A DNA stretch of 64,000 bases from Synanceia verrucosa (Eukaryota; Chordata; Actinopteri; Perciformes; Synanceiidae): positions 29,030,392 to 29,094,391 of the forward strand of contig CM056552.1 in the NCBI GenBank assembly GCA_029721515.1, read 5' to 3'. Below the pieces are notes generated by a model. The model was not told where the DNA came from. It ran no database searches and worked only from the letters and a program-made list of their open reading frames with translations. A program made the position numbers and the translations under genes. Below are positions 1 through 10,125 of this stretch, one piece after another (positions within the stretch are counted from its first letter, which is position 1; each line of letters opens with the position of its first letter).

Positions 1-611
1 CTCATGCTTGCTTTCTTTTTCTCAGAGCTAGCTGCCACCTTATATAGTGCCTCCATTGATGCCTCTGGCTGCGCTGTTCGCATTGCACTCATTTGACATT
101 TAGCTTCTGCTGCTCACCAGATATCAACTGCTTTATCTAAAGTCAGGTCTGTTTCTCTTAACAGTCTCTCCTTCACGCAAGCATCAGGCACAGCAAACAC
201 AAGTTTATCTCTTATCATGTCATTTTCAGTCACTCCAAACTCACGGTTTTTGCATTTCTGGCGAAGTTCTGTCACAAACTTTTCAATGGTGACTCTCTCT
301 GGCATGGGCTGTGACCAAAACTGATGCCGCTCAAACACAACGTTTTTCTTTGGTGTGCAGTATTTCCTAAAAGCATCCAATATTCCTTCCAGCGTGACTT
401 CCTGTCCCTCAATCTCAATGCCGAGGGTGTTAAATACCTCTAGAGCATCCTCTCAGACTGTATGCAGCATGATAGCAATCTGCACCGGTTCATCATTTTC
501 ATATGCACTCGTGGCCGTCATGTAGAGCTTAAAACGTTGCTCCCAGCAGCGCTAATTCTCGCTCAAATTGCCGGAGAGCACATGCAGTGCAGGTGGCTTG
601 AACTGGTCCAT
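1..611 (-). pseudogene. Ty3/Gypsy-type gag relic, cut by window edge
   Basis: Reading the minus strand from an ATG at 611-609, the frame resembles the capsid region of the gag of mag-like Ty3/Gypsy retrotransposons, which builds the virus-like particle around element RNA. The longest open piece (380-114, 88 residues) carries the charged stretch NDMIRDKLVF that also occurs, in variant form, in the better preserved gag at 14.6-15.2 kb (DDMIRDQLVE). Three stops lie in the same frame at 554-552 (TAG), 455-453 (TGA) and 116-114 (TGA), so the gene is dead. A primer-binding site lies just upstream on this strand. The rest of the element, including pol and the second LTR, would lie left of the window. 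The family call is by eye; the clade is uncertain. Confidence 0.72.
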
Positions 612-717
612 GCTGAACTACAGGTCACTTGAACTTGGCGGTAATTTTCTCCCTTCCACGGGCGAATCATGCAAAAGCAGCAACGTCTCATGTCCCTCGC
701 GTATGAAGAAAAAACCT

Positions 718-729
718 CTTCTGACACCA
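718..729 (-). other. Retrotransposon primer-binding site (tRNA-Leu type)
   Basis: On the minus strand the 12 bases TGGTGTCAGAAG follow directly after a CA that would end the LTR. From memory of vertebrate tRNAs, this is the complement of the 3' end of tRNA-Leu(CAA) plus CCA. Position (between LTR end and gag start) and sequence agree with a minus-strand LTR-retrotransposon primer site. Confidence 0.6.
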
Positions 730-1110
730 TGTTGTGTTCTTGTTTATCAGAACATAAAACGTGCGAGACAGCTTTCTGGTTAACACCGTGCATGTAACAT
801 TTATTGTTCGATGCACACATATACTAGGATAAACCCTGAGTTTATCCTGTCTCCTCCTTAGGGCTGTGATGGTATGGATTTTTTCTTACCGCAGTGATAA
901 AGCAGCCAATCAATGTGGTATGGAAGTTTATCCCGACACCCCCCCAATCATCACAATCCCGCTATTCTCACCAGGATCACCGCAACTCCACCACCCCCGC
1001 TGCAATCCCGTTACGCTCCGTGATCACCGCAACTCCACCACCCCCGCTGCAATGCCATTACTCTCCGTGATCACCGCAACTCCGCCACCCCCACTGCAAT
1101 CCCGTCTGTT
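730..1110 (-). repeat. Probable LTR of the minus-strand Gypsy element; outer end unresolved
   Basis: Viewed on the plus strand the sequence starts TGTTGTG right next to the primer-binding site, so on the minus strand it ends CA as an LTR should. Its other end cannot be fixed because the partner LTR lies outside the window. I end it at the edge of the neighbouring Harbinger-like element, but it could stop earlier or continue beyond that insertion. It contains a 47-bp tandem repeat. Confidence 0.45.
975..1105. repeat. 47-bp tandem repeat, about 2.8 copies
   Basis: GATCACCGCAACTCC recurs at 975, 1022 and 1069, a strict 47-base period. The copies differ at a few positions (for example ATCCCGTTACG against ATGCCATTACT) and the third is incomplete. 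It is cytosine-rich on the plus strand and lies inside the probable LTR. Confidence 0.85.
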
Positions 1111-2092
1111 AACCCTGAAATGAGGGAAACTCTGAGTTTTCCATTTCAAAAAAGGAGGTAACTCAAACCAGAGAAAGAGGGCTAACTCTAGCCTGTTTTA
1201 CAGAGAGAGCTAACTTAAGCTCTCGCTCAGTTACCGTAGTAACAGACTCAGTGAACCTAACCTGGTCAAGACCAGGTTTTTCCTCAATGAACCTTATTTC
1301 TCTCTGTCTCAGCCCTCTTTTCACATCGCAGTCCATAATCTACATACACAACCTAATCTGTACCAACTGCAGTCAGTGTGCGAAATACCCTTTAATATTC
1401 AGGGGATCCCTGTCTCCGAACTGTTGCGCAATACAGATATACATTTTCTCAACATGCAGTAGCCTATGCAAAGTTACTGAATAAATGTCAGGTATCGACA
1501 TGCAATCAGTGCACTTCTCAGGACTAGGACTGGGGCCAGAGACCTGCATACGGTGCAAATTGCACGTGGCTAATTTGCATACGGGCTCTGCTTGGCAAAA
1601 AAATATTTTATGAATATCGAATTGTGAATATTGGACATTATGAGCTTAGAAAACATTTTAGTGACCATTAAGTCAGAGATGTGTTAATAGGCTACCATTC
1701 AAACAGTTTTCCCCTGTAATATTAATGTGATTGCAAAGGACTACATTTAAACTTACGTACTGACCCGGGCAACAAGGTTCTCCCACACCGTCTCCCTCTC
1801 TTTTACAGATGCAGCGGTGTTGCACTTCTTTCTAAAACATGTTCAATCTCGCCATATGAGCGCATTAAAATTTCCAATACAAGTGGGGTGAAAAAGCAGC
1901 CCTCCGCTTCCCCGTTGCCATGGTGACTCGTCCAATCGAGGCTCCATTGATACTGACTTTTTATAGTTGTGATGCATGCAATTAACTCCAGGTGAAACTA
2001 CTCTGAGTTGATTAAACCAACTCAAATCAGCTGTTGTGGAACCGGAAACCGGAGTTTCCGATCTCAGAGTAGATCAACTCAGAGTTCAGTGT
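1111..2092. mobile_element. Harbinger-like non-autonomous DNA transposon (degenerate)
   Basis: The left end reads AACCCTGAAATGAGGG and the right end, reversed, reads AACACTGAACTCTGAG, so the outermost 8-10 bases form imperfect inverted ends next to TTA/TAA, as in PIF/Harbinger elements with 3-bp TWA target duplications. Both ends are rich in the motif AACTCTGAG and its complement. The pattern matches a repeat common in fish genomes that I associate with Harbinger. No transposase frame is open; the longest frame, minus 2025-1843, is 60 residues. A related internal segment recurs near 56.0-56.15 kb on the other strand. Confidence 0.5.
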
Positions 2093-2289
2093 TACACTGA
2101 ACACCGGGTCTGTTGAGCCTGCTTTGTGAAATGCACTCTGAAAATAGGAGCAGAGAAAAGAGAAAACCACATCTAACAACAGAATATCATTCATGGAAAG
2201 GAGGGTAATTCTAATCTCACAAAATAAGGAGCCCTAAAATAGTGATTTTCCATAATCTACTGTCAAAGTGCAGGAAAGCTTACTATAGA

Positions 2290-2585
2290 AGGGGAAAATT
2301 ACAACACAAAGCAACAACAAAAAGGAACTCACTAGGATCCACTTCTAACCACTAGGTACAAAGTTTAATCAAGTCGCTCTTTTTTCATGGGTGCACGGTC
2401 AGAATACTTATACTCGTGGACCATGGGACAAGTCAAACTCATGCTAGACACGGGGAAGACAGGACTATTTAAACATGAGGAAATGGGAAATGGCTGGAAA
2501 CAATCAGGGGAGGCGCAGACAATCAGCAGATGTGGGAGACAGGAGGGCATGACAAGGTAAATCAAAAAGAGGTGAAACATCTCAT
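2290..2585 (-). repeat. Relic of the solo-LTR-like repeat family seen at 29.6 kb
   Basis: It shares GACAGGACTATTTAAACATG with the element at 29608-30362 in the same orientation, followed by a similar purine-rich GGAAACAATCAGG stretch also found in the copy at 9.5-10.1 kb. Ends are not recognisable. Confidence 0.4.
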
Positions 2586-3295
2586 GCTCTTATTAGTTTC
2601 AAGTGATTATACTTTAATGAAAACATAGTTGTGATTACTTTATTGAATGTCTGCTCACAAATTCCACTAAATGCTACACACCAGACCTTTAAAAGGCTAG
2701 CTTGGCATTCGCCTGCTCAGTCTCTGTCCCTCACTGCCTTCTTCCTCCTCTACTTCCCTCTCACTAAGCAGCAGCTATACACACGTCGAACATAATGCAT
2801 ACTGTTAAAACAATGGGCCGTTCTTATCTTAATGTATTCCAATTATACCCTGAGGATGGAGTTTAACTGTTCGCTGCCATACACACACAAAGACACACAT
2901 TAACCTGGGAGAAGCTCTTAATGGACAGGAATCTTTCCGCTCCATTAGCCAGTGTCATAATAACAAGAACTTGGAGTGTAGATGGGAATATGTAGGTGCT
3001 TTCAGCTGGATAGTGGAAAACAGGTTTGGAATAAGTATTATGAACAGCAGAGAAGAGTCTAATTGGTCCAGTGAACAGGAAGGGGAAACACACAAAGCTG
3101 CCAGCAGGCCATTTGGTCTCCACCGTGGTCTATTCTCTGACTTATAGGTGGGAAAAAGTTCCAGAAAAGTGTGGTGGGTATTGGTTAATTCAGCGCTGCT
3201 ATGAGGAAATAATATGATCACCAGGTCATTGACCTTTTCTCCTGCTGTTCACTAACTTTAATTTTTGTTATCAGCAAAATACATAAAACTACAAT
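2586..3295. other. No recognised feature
   Basis: Non-repetitive sequence with only short overlapping frames under 90 residues on the minus strand. No conserved domain, SINE or LINE pattern was recognised. Confidence 0.5.
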
Positions 3296-3369
3296 TGTTC
3301 ACAGCCGGTCAGCACTGCTGCCTCACAGCTACAGGGGGTCTCAGGTTCTCATCTGATCCGGGTCCTTCT

Positions 3370-3779
3370 GAATAAGAATCAGAATCAGCTTTATTGGTCT
3401 GGTATGTTTTCACATACAAGGAATTTGACTCTGGTTTCCAGCACTCTCTTTGTACCAATGTAGAATAAAAAGACCAAGTGACAGGCAGCAGCAAACAAAG
3501 TAAAGAAATAATAAAAATGTAAAAGATAAATAACAAACTAGCAGCGTCTCAACTGAATGTAACAGAACTTATACTGAGTGAGAAATAAAGTGCAAATGAT
3601 GCATGAGATAAATAGATAAACGTTATAACAGGTGTAAATGACAGTGTGATATATATACACTATACCATACAACCAGTTCTAATTCTACAGGGATGGTTCC
3701 TGACACTGTTACTGTGTTCATCAGAGAACTGTTCCTGGGTCTGCTTGTTTTAGCGGACAGCTAAAGAGCTGGAACTTCT
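3370..3779 (-). mobile_element. LINE 3'-tail-like insertion inside the SINE
   Basis: On the minus strand it ends with AATAAAGC followed by repeated GATTCT units, a tail style seen in fish CR1/Rex-type LINEs and their derivatives, and the neighbouring sequence includes the common fish phrase AATTCCTTGTATGTG. CTTCTG occurs at both junctions with the SINE and may be the target duplication. It is 5'-truncated with no reading frame. Confidence 0.55.
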
Positions 3780-3789
3780 GTGTGTGTCT

Positions 3790-4119
3790 GGTTCTCTCTT
3801 GGTTCTCCCTCGGTTCTCTCTGGTTCTCTCTGGTTCTCTCTGGTTCTCTCTTGGTTCTCCCTCGGTTCTCTCTTGGTTCTCCCTCAGTTCTCTCTGGTTC
3901 TCTCTGATTCTCTCTTTGGTTCTCTCTGGTTCTCTCTTGGTTCTCTCTTGGTTCTCCCTCGGTTCTCTCTTGATTCTCTCTTGGTTCTCTCTTGGTTCTC
4001 TCTTTGGTTCTCTCTGGTTTTCTCGTGGTTGTCTCTGGTTCTCTATGATTCTCTCTTGGTTTTCTCTGGTTCTGTCTTGGTTCTCTCTTTGGTTCCCTCT
4101 TGGTTCTCTCTGGTTCTCC
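3790..4119 (+). repeat. GGTTCTCTC(T)n minisatellite
   Basis: About thirty imperfect 9-12 base units of GGTTCTCTC with T, TT, CT or CC spacers. Two overlapping open frames (3780-4166 and 3784-4233) rich in Leu, Ser, Phe and Trp are by-products of the repeat, not genes. Confidence 0.95.
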
Positions 4120-4343
4120 AGCTTCCTCCCTCAGTCCACAGACAGTCAGCTTGGGTTAACTGGTGACTCTAAACTGGTTCTAGGTGTGAATGTCAGTGTG
4201 AATGGTTTCTGTCTCTATGTGTTGGTCCTCTGATGGTCTGCTGATCAGTCCCGGGTGGAACCAGCTTCACCAGTGAAGCTGGATCAGATCCAGACCCCCA
4301 GAGACTCTGGATTAGAAAAGCAGTGTTTACCAGGGGATGAATG

Positions 4344-5289
4344 TCCACAAGTACAATTTTCTGCAGGACCAGAAAGATCTACTAGGCATCAAGCAGGCGT
4401 GATGAACAGTCTGCCATAGCAAAGAGCCTTAAACTGAAGATGTTAGCTCACAATTTCAATTGAATCCAATGTATATATCCTACATGTCTTCCAGAACTAT
4501 TCCATTGCATTTTTACAAAATGAAAGTGTTTTCTGATGTGACAAAAATATGGTTGTTTTCTTCAGTTTAGGTTAACAACTTTGCTCAGGTTAGCTTGCCT
4601 TTGTCATCATGGTTCAGGGTATCCTTCACTTTGTTGACACATTTATCCATTCCAACCTGTCAGTGCTGTGGCTTATACAGCCCTTTATGTCCCATACAAA
4701 TACACATTATCTACCGGAAGCCTTTTCAATTGCATTTCAAGGGAAGGATGTTTTTGTCATGTATGATGTTTGTCTTTGACATGTCACATATCAAACAACC
4801 TTAAATCAACGCTACATGGAAAAATAACAAGTATAAGAAGCAAGAAAGTCCACTGCTTTTGCATAAACCTAACCAAGAAGTGTTGTTGCATTTTATTTTG
4901 TTTCATTATCCATGCATTTAAAACTGGATTTCATGGTGGCATACTAGAAAAGCAGGGAGATGGTAATGAGAGCACTGTGGTACAAAAAAACAGTTGTATT
5001 TCATGTGCTCCTTATCTGCGTCTGTATCTCTCACACACATAAATACAAAATGGAAACACATCACACACACAGTTTCATTCATAAAAGCAGTCAGTGTGCT
5101 CCACCAGAGGCCAAAGCAAAGTGCAGCCACTCAGTCACTGTCAGTGATAGAGACAGAGCCTGGAGACTGTTGAAGAGAGCTGCAGCCAGTAGAAGAATGC
5201 CACAAGGACTGTCGTTTGGATGCTAAACGACAGACTGAACCAGAGCACTGAATATTAAAATATCAGCACTGCTTGTGTTTTCAACAATT
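4344..5289. other. No recognised feature
   Basis: Moderately AT-rich sequence with short frames under 91 residues. There is a small CACA-rich patch at 5030-5075. No repeat or coding family recognised. Confidence 0.5.
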
Positions 5290-6365
5290 TCATGCCATTA
5301 AAGTGTTGCGAAAAGGAATTTGTCCCTTTCCTGATTTCTTTTTTTGTTATACTTAAATGTTTCAGATCATCAAACTAATTATAATATTCAACAATAACCT
5401 GAATGAATACAAAATGTATTTTTAAAATGATGATTTCAGGGAAGGGAATGGAAAAAAATTGTGCTGTCTGGTGTAAAAACAAAGTATTTCATAAAAAGAA
5501 TGTCATACTCACTGTGAAACGTGGTGGTGGTAGTGTGATGGTCCGGGGCTGCTTCAAGGCCTCGATCTGCTGTAATTGATGGAACCATAAATTCTGCTTT
5601 CTACCAGAAATTCCTGATCCAGAACGTCCTGCCATCAGTTCAGGACCTCAAGTGTGAGGTTTCACCAGATTTGTTAAGCTCAGTTTCAGTGTTTATTATT
5701 GTCCTGTGCTTAGGTGGTGTCACTTCCTGCTTTATTGTGTTAAATACCTTTTTTCTCTCATTTCAGATACCTTTACTTCCTGCCTTTGTGTGTTTTCCCG
5801 CCAGTGTGATTGCCTCCTCCCTCCCTAATTGTTGTCACCTGTGATCCCTTACCTAAGTAATCCTTGTTCCCTTTGTCAGTTTGTCGTGCTTCGTGTACTG
5901 TATGTGTCAAGCTTAATAGCCCTCCATGACTTTTCAGTGTAACCCTGGTTCTGTGAGTTTATCCAGTTTGGATTCCTAGTGATCCAAGTGAATTTGTGTT
6001 GATAGCTATTTAGTGAAGTTGAGTTTCAGTTTTTTGTAGGAAGAGTCTCCGAGCTGATCTCGTGATTTTCTGTTGTTACTTGTGCACTTTTGTCAAAAGT
6101 TCAAGTGATTTTTTTGTTGAGTTTTGTGAGTAACACTCTTCATTAAAGAGCCCTTTTCCCCACAAGTGACTTCTGCTGATTCATGCTTCTGAGTTAAACA
6201 ATTCCTGTGTAAGCCCAGGCCTTAACATCAAGCTCAAACACACTTGGGTGATGTAACAAGACAACGATTGAACACACCAGCATGTCCACCTCAGAATGGC
6301 TCAAAACACAGTTCAGACTTAAATGTGCTTGAATCAAGTTCAAGAAAAAAAACACATCTCAAAAT
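5290..6365 (+). mobile_element. Tc1/mariner transposon relic, interrupted
   Basis: The left part (5290-5475) matches, by recognition, the 5' non-coding end of a common fish Tc1-like element (TTTCAGATCATCAAAC). At about 5494-5565 a translated stretch KKNVILTVKRGGGSVM followed by GCF matches the core of Tc1 transposases near the second catalytic Asp. The next transposase part resumes at 6233, where the DNA reads CTCAAACACACTTGGG. Between them sits a 575-bp insertion (5653-6227). In-frame stops and the lost N-terminus make the gene non-functional. Ends with TA duplications were not located. Confidence 0.72.
5653..6227 (+). mobile_element. Solo-LTR-like element inside the Tc1 relic
   Basis: It starts TGTGAGG and ends CCTTAACA (TG...CA) and is flanked by a perfect 5-bp repeat TCAAG (5648-5652 and 6228-6232); joining the flanks gives an uninterrupted Tc1-like sequence. 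ATTAAA near 6143 could be its polyadenylation signal. These are the marks of a solo LTR. It resembles in layout the elements at 9517-10125 and 29608-30362 on the opposite strand. The parent family is not identified; a non-LTR explanation is possible. Confidence 0.6.
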
Positions 6366-6399
6366 TCTTCATTCAAATTATATCCATTGATCAATATAT

Positions 6400-6730
6400 T
6401 ATCTATCACTTATCCTCATAGGGTCTTTGGGGGGACTGGAGCCTATCCCAGCTGTCTTAGGGTGAAAGGCAGGGTACACCCTGGACAAGTCTCCAGTTCA
6501 TCACAGGACACATAGAGACAGACAACCACTCACACTCACATTCACACCTACGGTCAATTTAAATTAACCAATTAACCTAATCCCCATGCTTGTTTTTGGA
6601 TGGTGGGAGGAAGCCGGAGTACCAGAGAGAACCCACGCAGACACGGGGAGAACATGCAAACTCCACACAGAAAGGCCCTGGGCTGGGAATCGAACCCGGT
6701 ACCTTCTTCCACTGCACCTCCGTGCCGCCT
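6400..6730 (-). mobile_element. V-SINE copy, internal deletion in the head
   Basis: Read on the minus strand it contains GAGTTTGCATGTTCTCC, GGCTTCCTCCCACCATCC and GTGTACCCTGCCTTTCACC in SINE order. The tRNA-like head keeps GGTTCGATTCC but has lost about 20 bases between the GGCGGCAC start and the B box. Confidence 0.85.
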
Positions 6731-7149
6731 CAAATTATATATTTAGCTATATTTGAACCTAAAATTATTAAAACTTGAGCTAGAGAGCCAAACAGCCAAA
6801 AATTGAAATTAAAAGGTGATTGAGAAGAACAGAAAAACAAAACAATAGACAATGATGATGGATGGGATGACAGAAAGTTGATCATTTTCAATTTCAAAAT
6901 GCTTTCTGCCTAATTTAGTTTGAACCCCAGGGCAGAAACAGTAAAACAATTCCTTTAACTGTGGAAATTTCCTCACTTGTTTGCACAAAAATAAAAGCAC
7001 AATATGACATCATTTTAGTCATGGTGAAGGTTGACCAACCTAAACATTTCCTCCCCCTCTCTTTGTGGCAGGACATACTGTGTTGTCATGAAGGATGGGA
7101 CCTAAAGAGCAAGGTCACTGCTAGAACAAGCTGCAAAAATGGGTTTTCT
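6731..7149. other. No recognised feature
   Basis: AT-rich single-copy-looking sequence with frames under 70 residues. Nothing recognised. Confidence 0.5.
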
Positions 7150-7370
7150 CAGGTGGGTGAGGAGTGACTCAGAGCCCAGCCTCTGCTGCTTTGCATTGAA
7201 AGGAGTCAGTTGAGGTGGTTCAGCCATTAGGAAGGATCCCTCTGGGCGCCCACTGGCAGGCCAGGAGGAAGAGGCAGGACTGGAGCATGTCCACACTGGC
7301 CTGGGGAGGCATCGTCCTGTCAGAGCTGACTGACATGGCCCAGGAACGAGAAGTTTGAGGATGAATCAGT
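7150..7370 (+). mobile_element. Possible RTE-like LINE 3' remnant
   Basis: The run TTTGCATTGAAAGGAG, CAGTTGAGGTGGTTC and then AGCATGTCCACACTGG resembles the conserved end of ORF and 3' end of a widespread fish RTE-type LINE. It is frame-shifted and short, so the family call is tentative. Confidence 0.38.
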
Positions 7371-8325
7371 GAGTAAATCATCCTCGAGGCACCAATGAAA
7401 AATAAGATCCATAAAGTGTGGACAGCAGGAAGCTGCTGCTGTTTGTACTGAACGGTCTCTCATTGTCAGACCATGCATCAACATATAGTAGATATTCAGG
7501 AAAGGAATATGTGCTAGATAAAAATACTGATTTATAGCCCTTCTCTTTTAAATGCTTCTAAAAATTAAAAAAATGCAACACATTTAACATCAGATTTCCA
7601 GTAAACCAATTAAAAACCACAGAACACTGAGGTCAACATCAGACAAGTGGCACCTTTGTTAAAAAATACTGCTGACTCCATCATGTTTACAGCTATCAAA
7701 GGCACACTCCCACAACAACACATCTGTGTTAATTATAATAGTATTATTATTAACACTCACAGGTCATAATAACCTGGGACTGATTGCTGCTAACTAACGT
7801 TCGAAACGTTCATTGAATTACTTGGAGGCTGTTGTATCTCTTTAGTTTTACTTCTGTGGTCTCTGTGTTCATGTTGACAGGAATAATTGCCAATTATTAC
7901 TAGATACTCTATGCATTTGCTGATTTGCAGTCCATTACTGTTTAATGTTTCAAAACTGCATTGTGTATTAAACATTATATTTAACTCAACACAAAGCATC
8001 CATTATTTGTATGTTCAAATGAATTTCTTTTTGGTGCTGCAAATATGCAGAGATGCCCAGAAGAGCTTTCGGTCTATTAAGAAGTACAGCTCAACCTGGC
8101 AGTCCAAGTTTAGCAGCATGTGCCTGGTTTAAGTTAAGTTAAAATAAGAACCCTCCTCGACTTTTATACAGTCAGCAGGATTGTAAAGAGTCAGGAAGAG
8201 AGATGGGGAGAAAGATAGAGATCTGGGAGAGTAATAGAGTGAGAGAAGGCTTGGGGGAGAGAGATAAAGAAAGAGTATGGCGTCAGCTTTAAAGAGGAGA
8301 GTGGAACATTAAAATCAATTTATAT
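7371..8325. other. No recognised feature; purine-rich end
   Basis: No coding or repeat family recognised. The right part (8180-8280) is GA-rich (GAGAGAAGG, GGGAGAGAGAT) on the plus strand. Confidence 0.5.
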
Positions 8326-8604
8326 AAGAAGCTCTATTTCCGATGGAGTCTTAATCACTGTATCACATAAACGCACACTCACACACACACACACACACAC
8401 AGTAATTTCAATGACATCCCACTATATGAAGAAGCTCTCAGTCACTGAACCATATGCCAAACCCAACAACACAAATCACCAGGGACCAATACACATAATG
8501 TCTGTACATTTCATGGTACTGGGTACAGGATGGAGGACAGGATCTCTGCATGTGTGTGTGTGTGTGATACAGTGATTAAGACTCCATCGGAAATAGAGCT
8601 TCTT
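8326..8604. repeat. 42-nt perfect inverted repeat with CA/TG tracts
   Basis: The 42 bases at 8326-8367 (AAGAAGCTCTATTTCCGATG...) are repeated exactly, reversed and complemented, at 8563-8604. The spacer is 195 bases. Just inside the left arm is a (CA)n tract and just inside the right arm a (TG)n tract, so the pairing region can extend. No transposon ends were recognised outside the arms. Confidence 0.9.
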
Positions 8605-8661
8605 CTTGTCTTTGGGACTCATTAAATGAGAGAAAGCTGGTAGTGTATATGGAGAAGATAT

Positions 8662-8976
8662 TCCATCCATATCTACCTCTTATCCTCATAGGGTCAGGGG
8701 GGCTGGAGCCTATCCCAGGTGTCTTAGGGTGAAAGGCAGGGTACACCGTGGACAAGTCTCCAGTTCATCACAGGACACATAGAGACAGACAACCACTCAC
8801 ACTCACATTCACACCTACGGTCAATTTAAATTAGCCAATTAACCTAATCCCCATGCAGGTTTTTGGATGGTGGGAGGAAGCCAGAGTACCAGAGAGAACC
8901 CACACAGACATGAGGAGAACATGCGAACTCCACACAGAAAGGCCTCGGCCCGGGATTCGAACCAGTTACCTTCTTG
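8662..8976 (-). mobile_element. V-SINE copy, head missing
   Basis: The minus strand has GGTTCGAATCCCGGG, then the GTGTGGAGTTCGCATG core, CTTCCTCCCACCATCC and the tail ending near ATGGATGG. The first ~55 bases of the tRNA-like head are absent at 8976. Confidence 0.85.
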
Positions 8977-9327
8977 GAGAAGATATTGAAACACCAATAA
9001 ATTACCTGAACACTGCTTTTCAATATGATGTGACCACTGATCAACAGTGTAATGTTAATGGTGCAGAATTGCATATGCAGTCAAATGGAGTTGTTGATAG
9101 GACAGATTGTTGGGAGATGGAGAGTTAATCAGACAAAGGCCACGGAAGCTGTCTGTCCCTTCCCTTCACAGTATGTTACAAAATCTTGAATTCATCACTG
9201 TACAGCGACAAGTAGAAAATGAAGTGAATTAGTACAGAATGACATTAGATATGAAACTCATCAATATGAAACAATTCTCTCGCTGTACCAAAGAGTTGGA
9301 AAGTTTTGAAGTTTCATTTATGACATT

Positions 9328-9445
9328 CATCCATCATCAACTGTTTATCCTCTGTAGGGTCGCTGGCTGGAACCAATCCCAACCATCATAGGGTGAAAGA
9401 CAGAGTACAACCTGGACAAATCTCCAGTTCATCACACTGACATTC
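9328..9445 (-). mobile_element. V-SINE 3' fragment
   Basis: Minus strand shows GAACTGGAGATTTGTCC, TTTCACCCTATGATGG and GATGGATG, the last third of the same SINE family; the 5' part is missing. Confidence 0.65.
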
Positions 9446-9516
9446 AAATTACAATATGTATTTGCATGTCTATTCTTTGTTTTAATCTGGCATTTCTGCA
9501 TGCTTTGAAGGTTCCA

Positions 9517-10125
9517 TGTCTGACGGAGAACCCAAAAGCAGGAGTCCCAGTTCTTTCAAATTAAAAGTTTTTATTGCTGAAGCAGACTCAGGTGAACATG
9601 ATGGCACACATGCAGGCACACACAAGAAGGCATGGATGAACTCTTCCAGGAGGCTACAAACAAAGACAAAATTGCTCTTTATGAAAACTAAAATGTACTC
9701 ACTGTCAGCTATAACAATTATAAAACAAATCACAGAAGCTTTAAAACTAAAAACAAAAATCGCTCTAAACTAGAGGTTGTACAAATCTACAAACAATAGT
9801 AAACAATAGTTCACTACACTACACTACACTACACTAGAGGCTGTGAAATGTACAAAAAAAAAAAAGAAAATCACTTAGAAACTAAGGAAGATCATGTGGC
9901 AAATACAGCAAATACAGGGCTGGAGACTGGTGACAAGACGAATTGGCACAGGACAAGGGGAGACAAGACTATATGAGGAAGGGGAGCACAGGTGGAAACA
10001 ATCAGGAAGTAAAACAGGAAGGACACAGCATTACTTCAAAATAAAACAGGAAGATATGAATATGAATATGAATAAATGAGACAAAAATGGTGAACTTAAC
10101 CAAACCAGATAGAGGGGGCATGACA
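9517..10125 (-). mobile_element. Solo-LTR-like repeat, second copy of an unassigned family
   Basis: On the minus strand it runs from TGTCATGCCCCCTCTATC to GGGTTCTCCGTCAGACA, so it begins TG and ends CA. It shares TTAAGTTC, TTCCTGTTTTATTTTG and TTTCCACCTGTG blocks, in order, with the element at 29608-30362. It contains a CACTA pentamer repeated five times (9812-9836). No matching 5-bp flanks were found (TTCCA against CAGTT). Confidence 0.5.

Larger units (their letters stand above)
3305..4343 (+). mobile_element. tRNA-derived V-SINE, interrupted by an insertion and a minisatellite
   Basis: The head (3305-3369) has the SINE signature CAGCACTGCTGCCTCACAGC, and the tail (about 4120-4343) has GTGACTCTAAACTGG, GTGTGAATG and GTCTCTATGTGTTGG, then a typical end near GGGGATGAATG. 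These are the head and 3' parts of a fish V-SINE subfamily that differs from the one at 20964. Between them lie a LINE-tail-like insertion (3370-3779) and a minisatellite (3790-4119) that begins in the SINE's own GGTTCTCTC segment. Confidence 0.7.

Noticed and set aside
975..1105. CRISPR-like array
   Set aside because: Whole 47-bp units are repeated without unique spacers, inside an LTR in vertebrate DNA; it is a tandem repeat.
3780..4233. Two overlapping frames of 128 and 149 codons rich in Leu, Ser, Phe and Trp
   Set aside because: They are translations of the GGTTCTCTC minisatellite; a repeat without stops is open in more than one frame.
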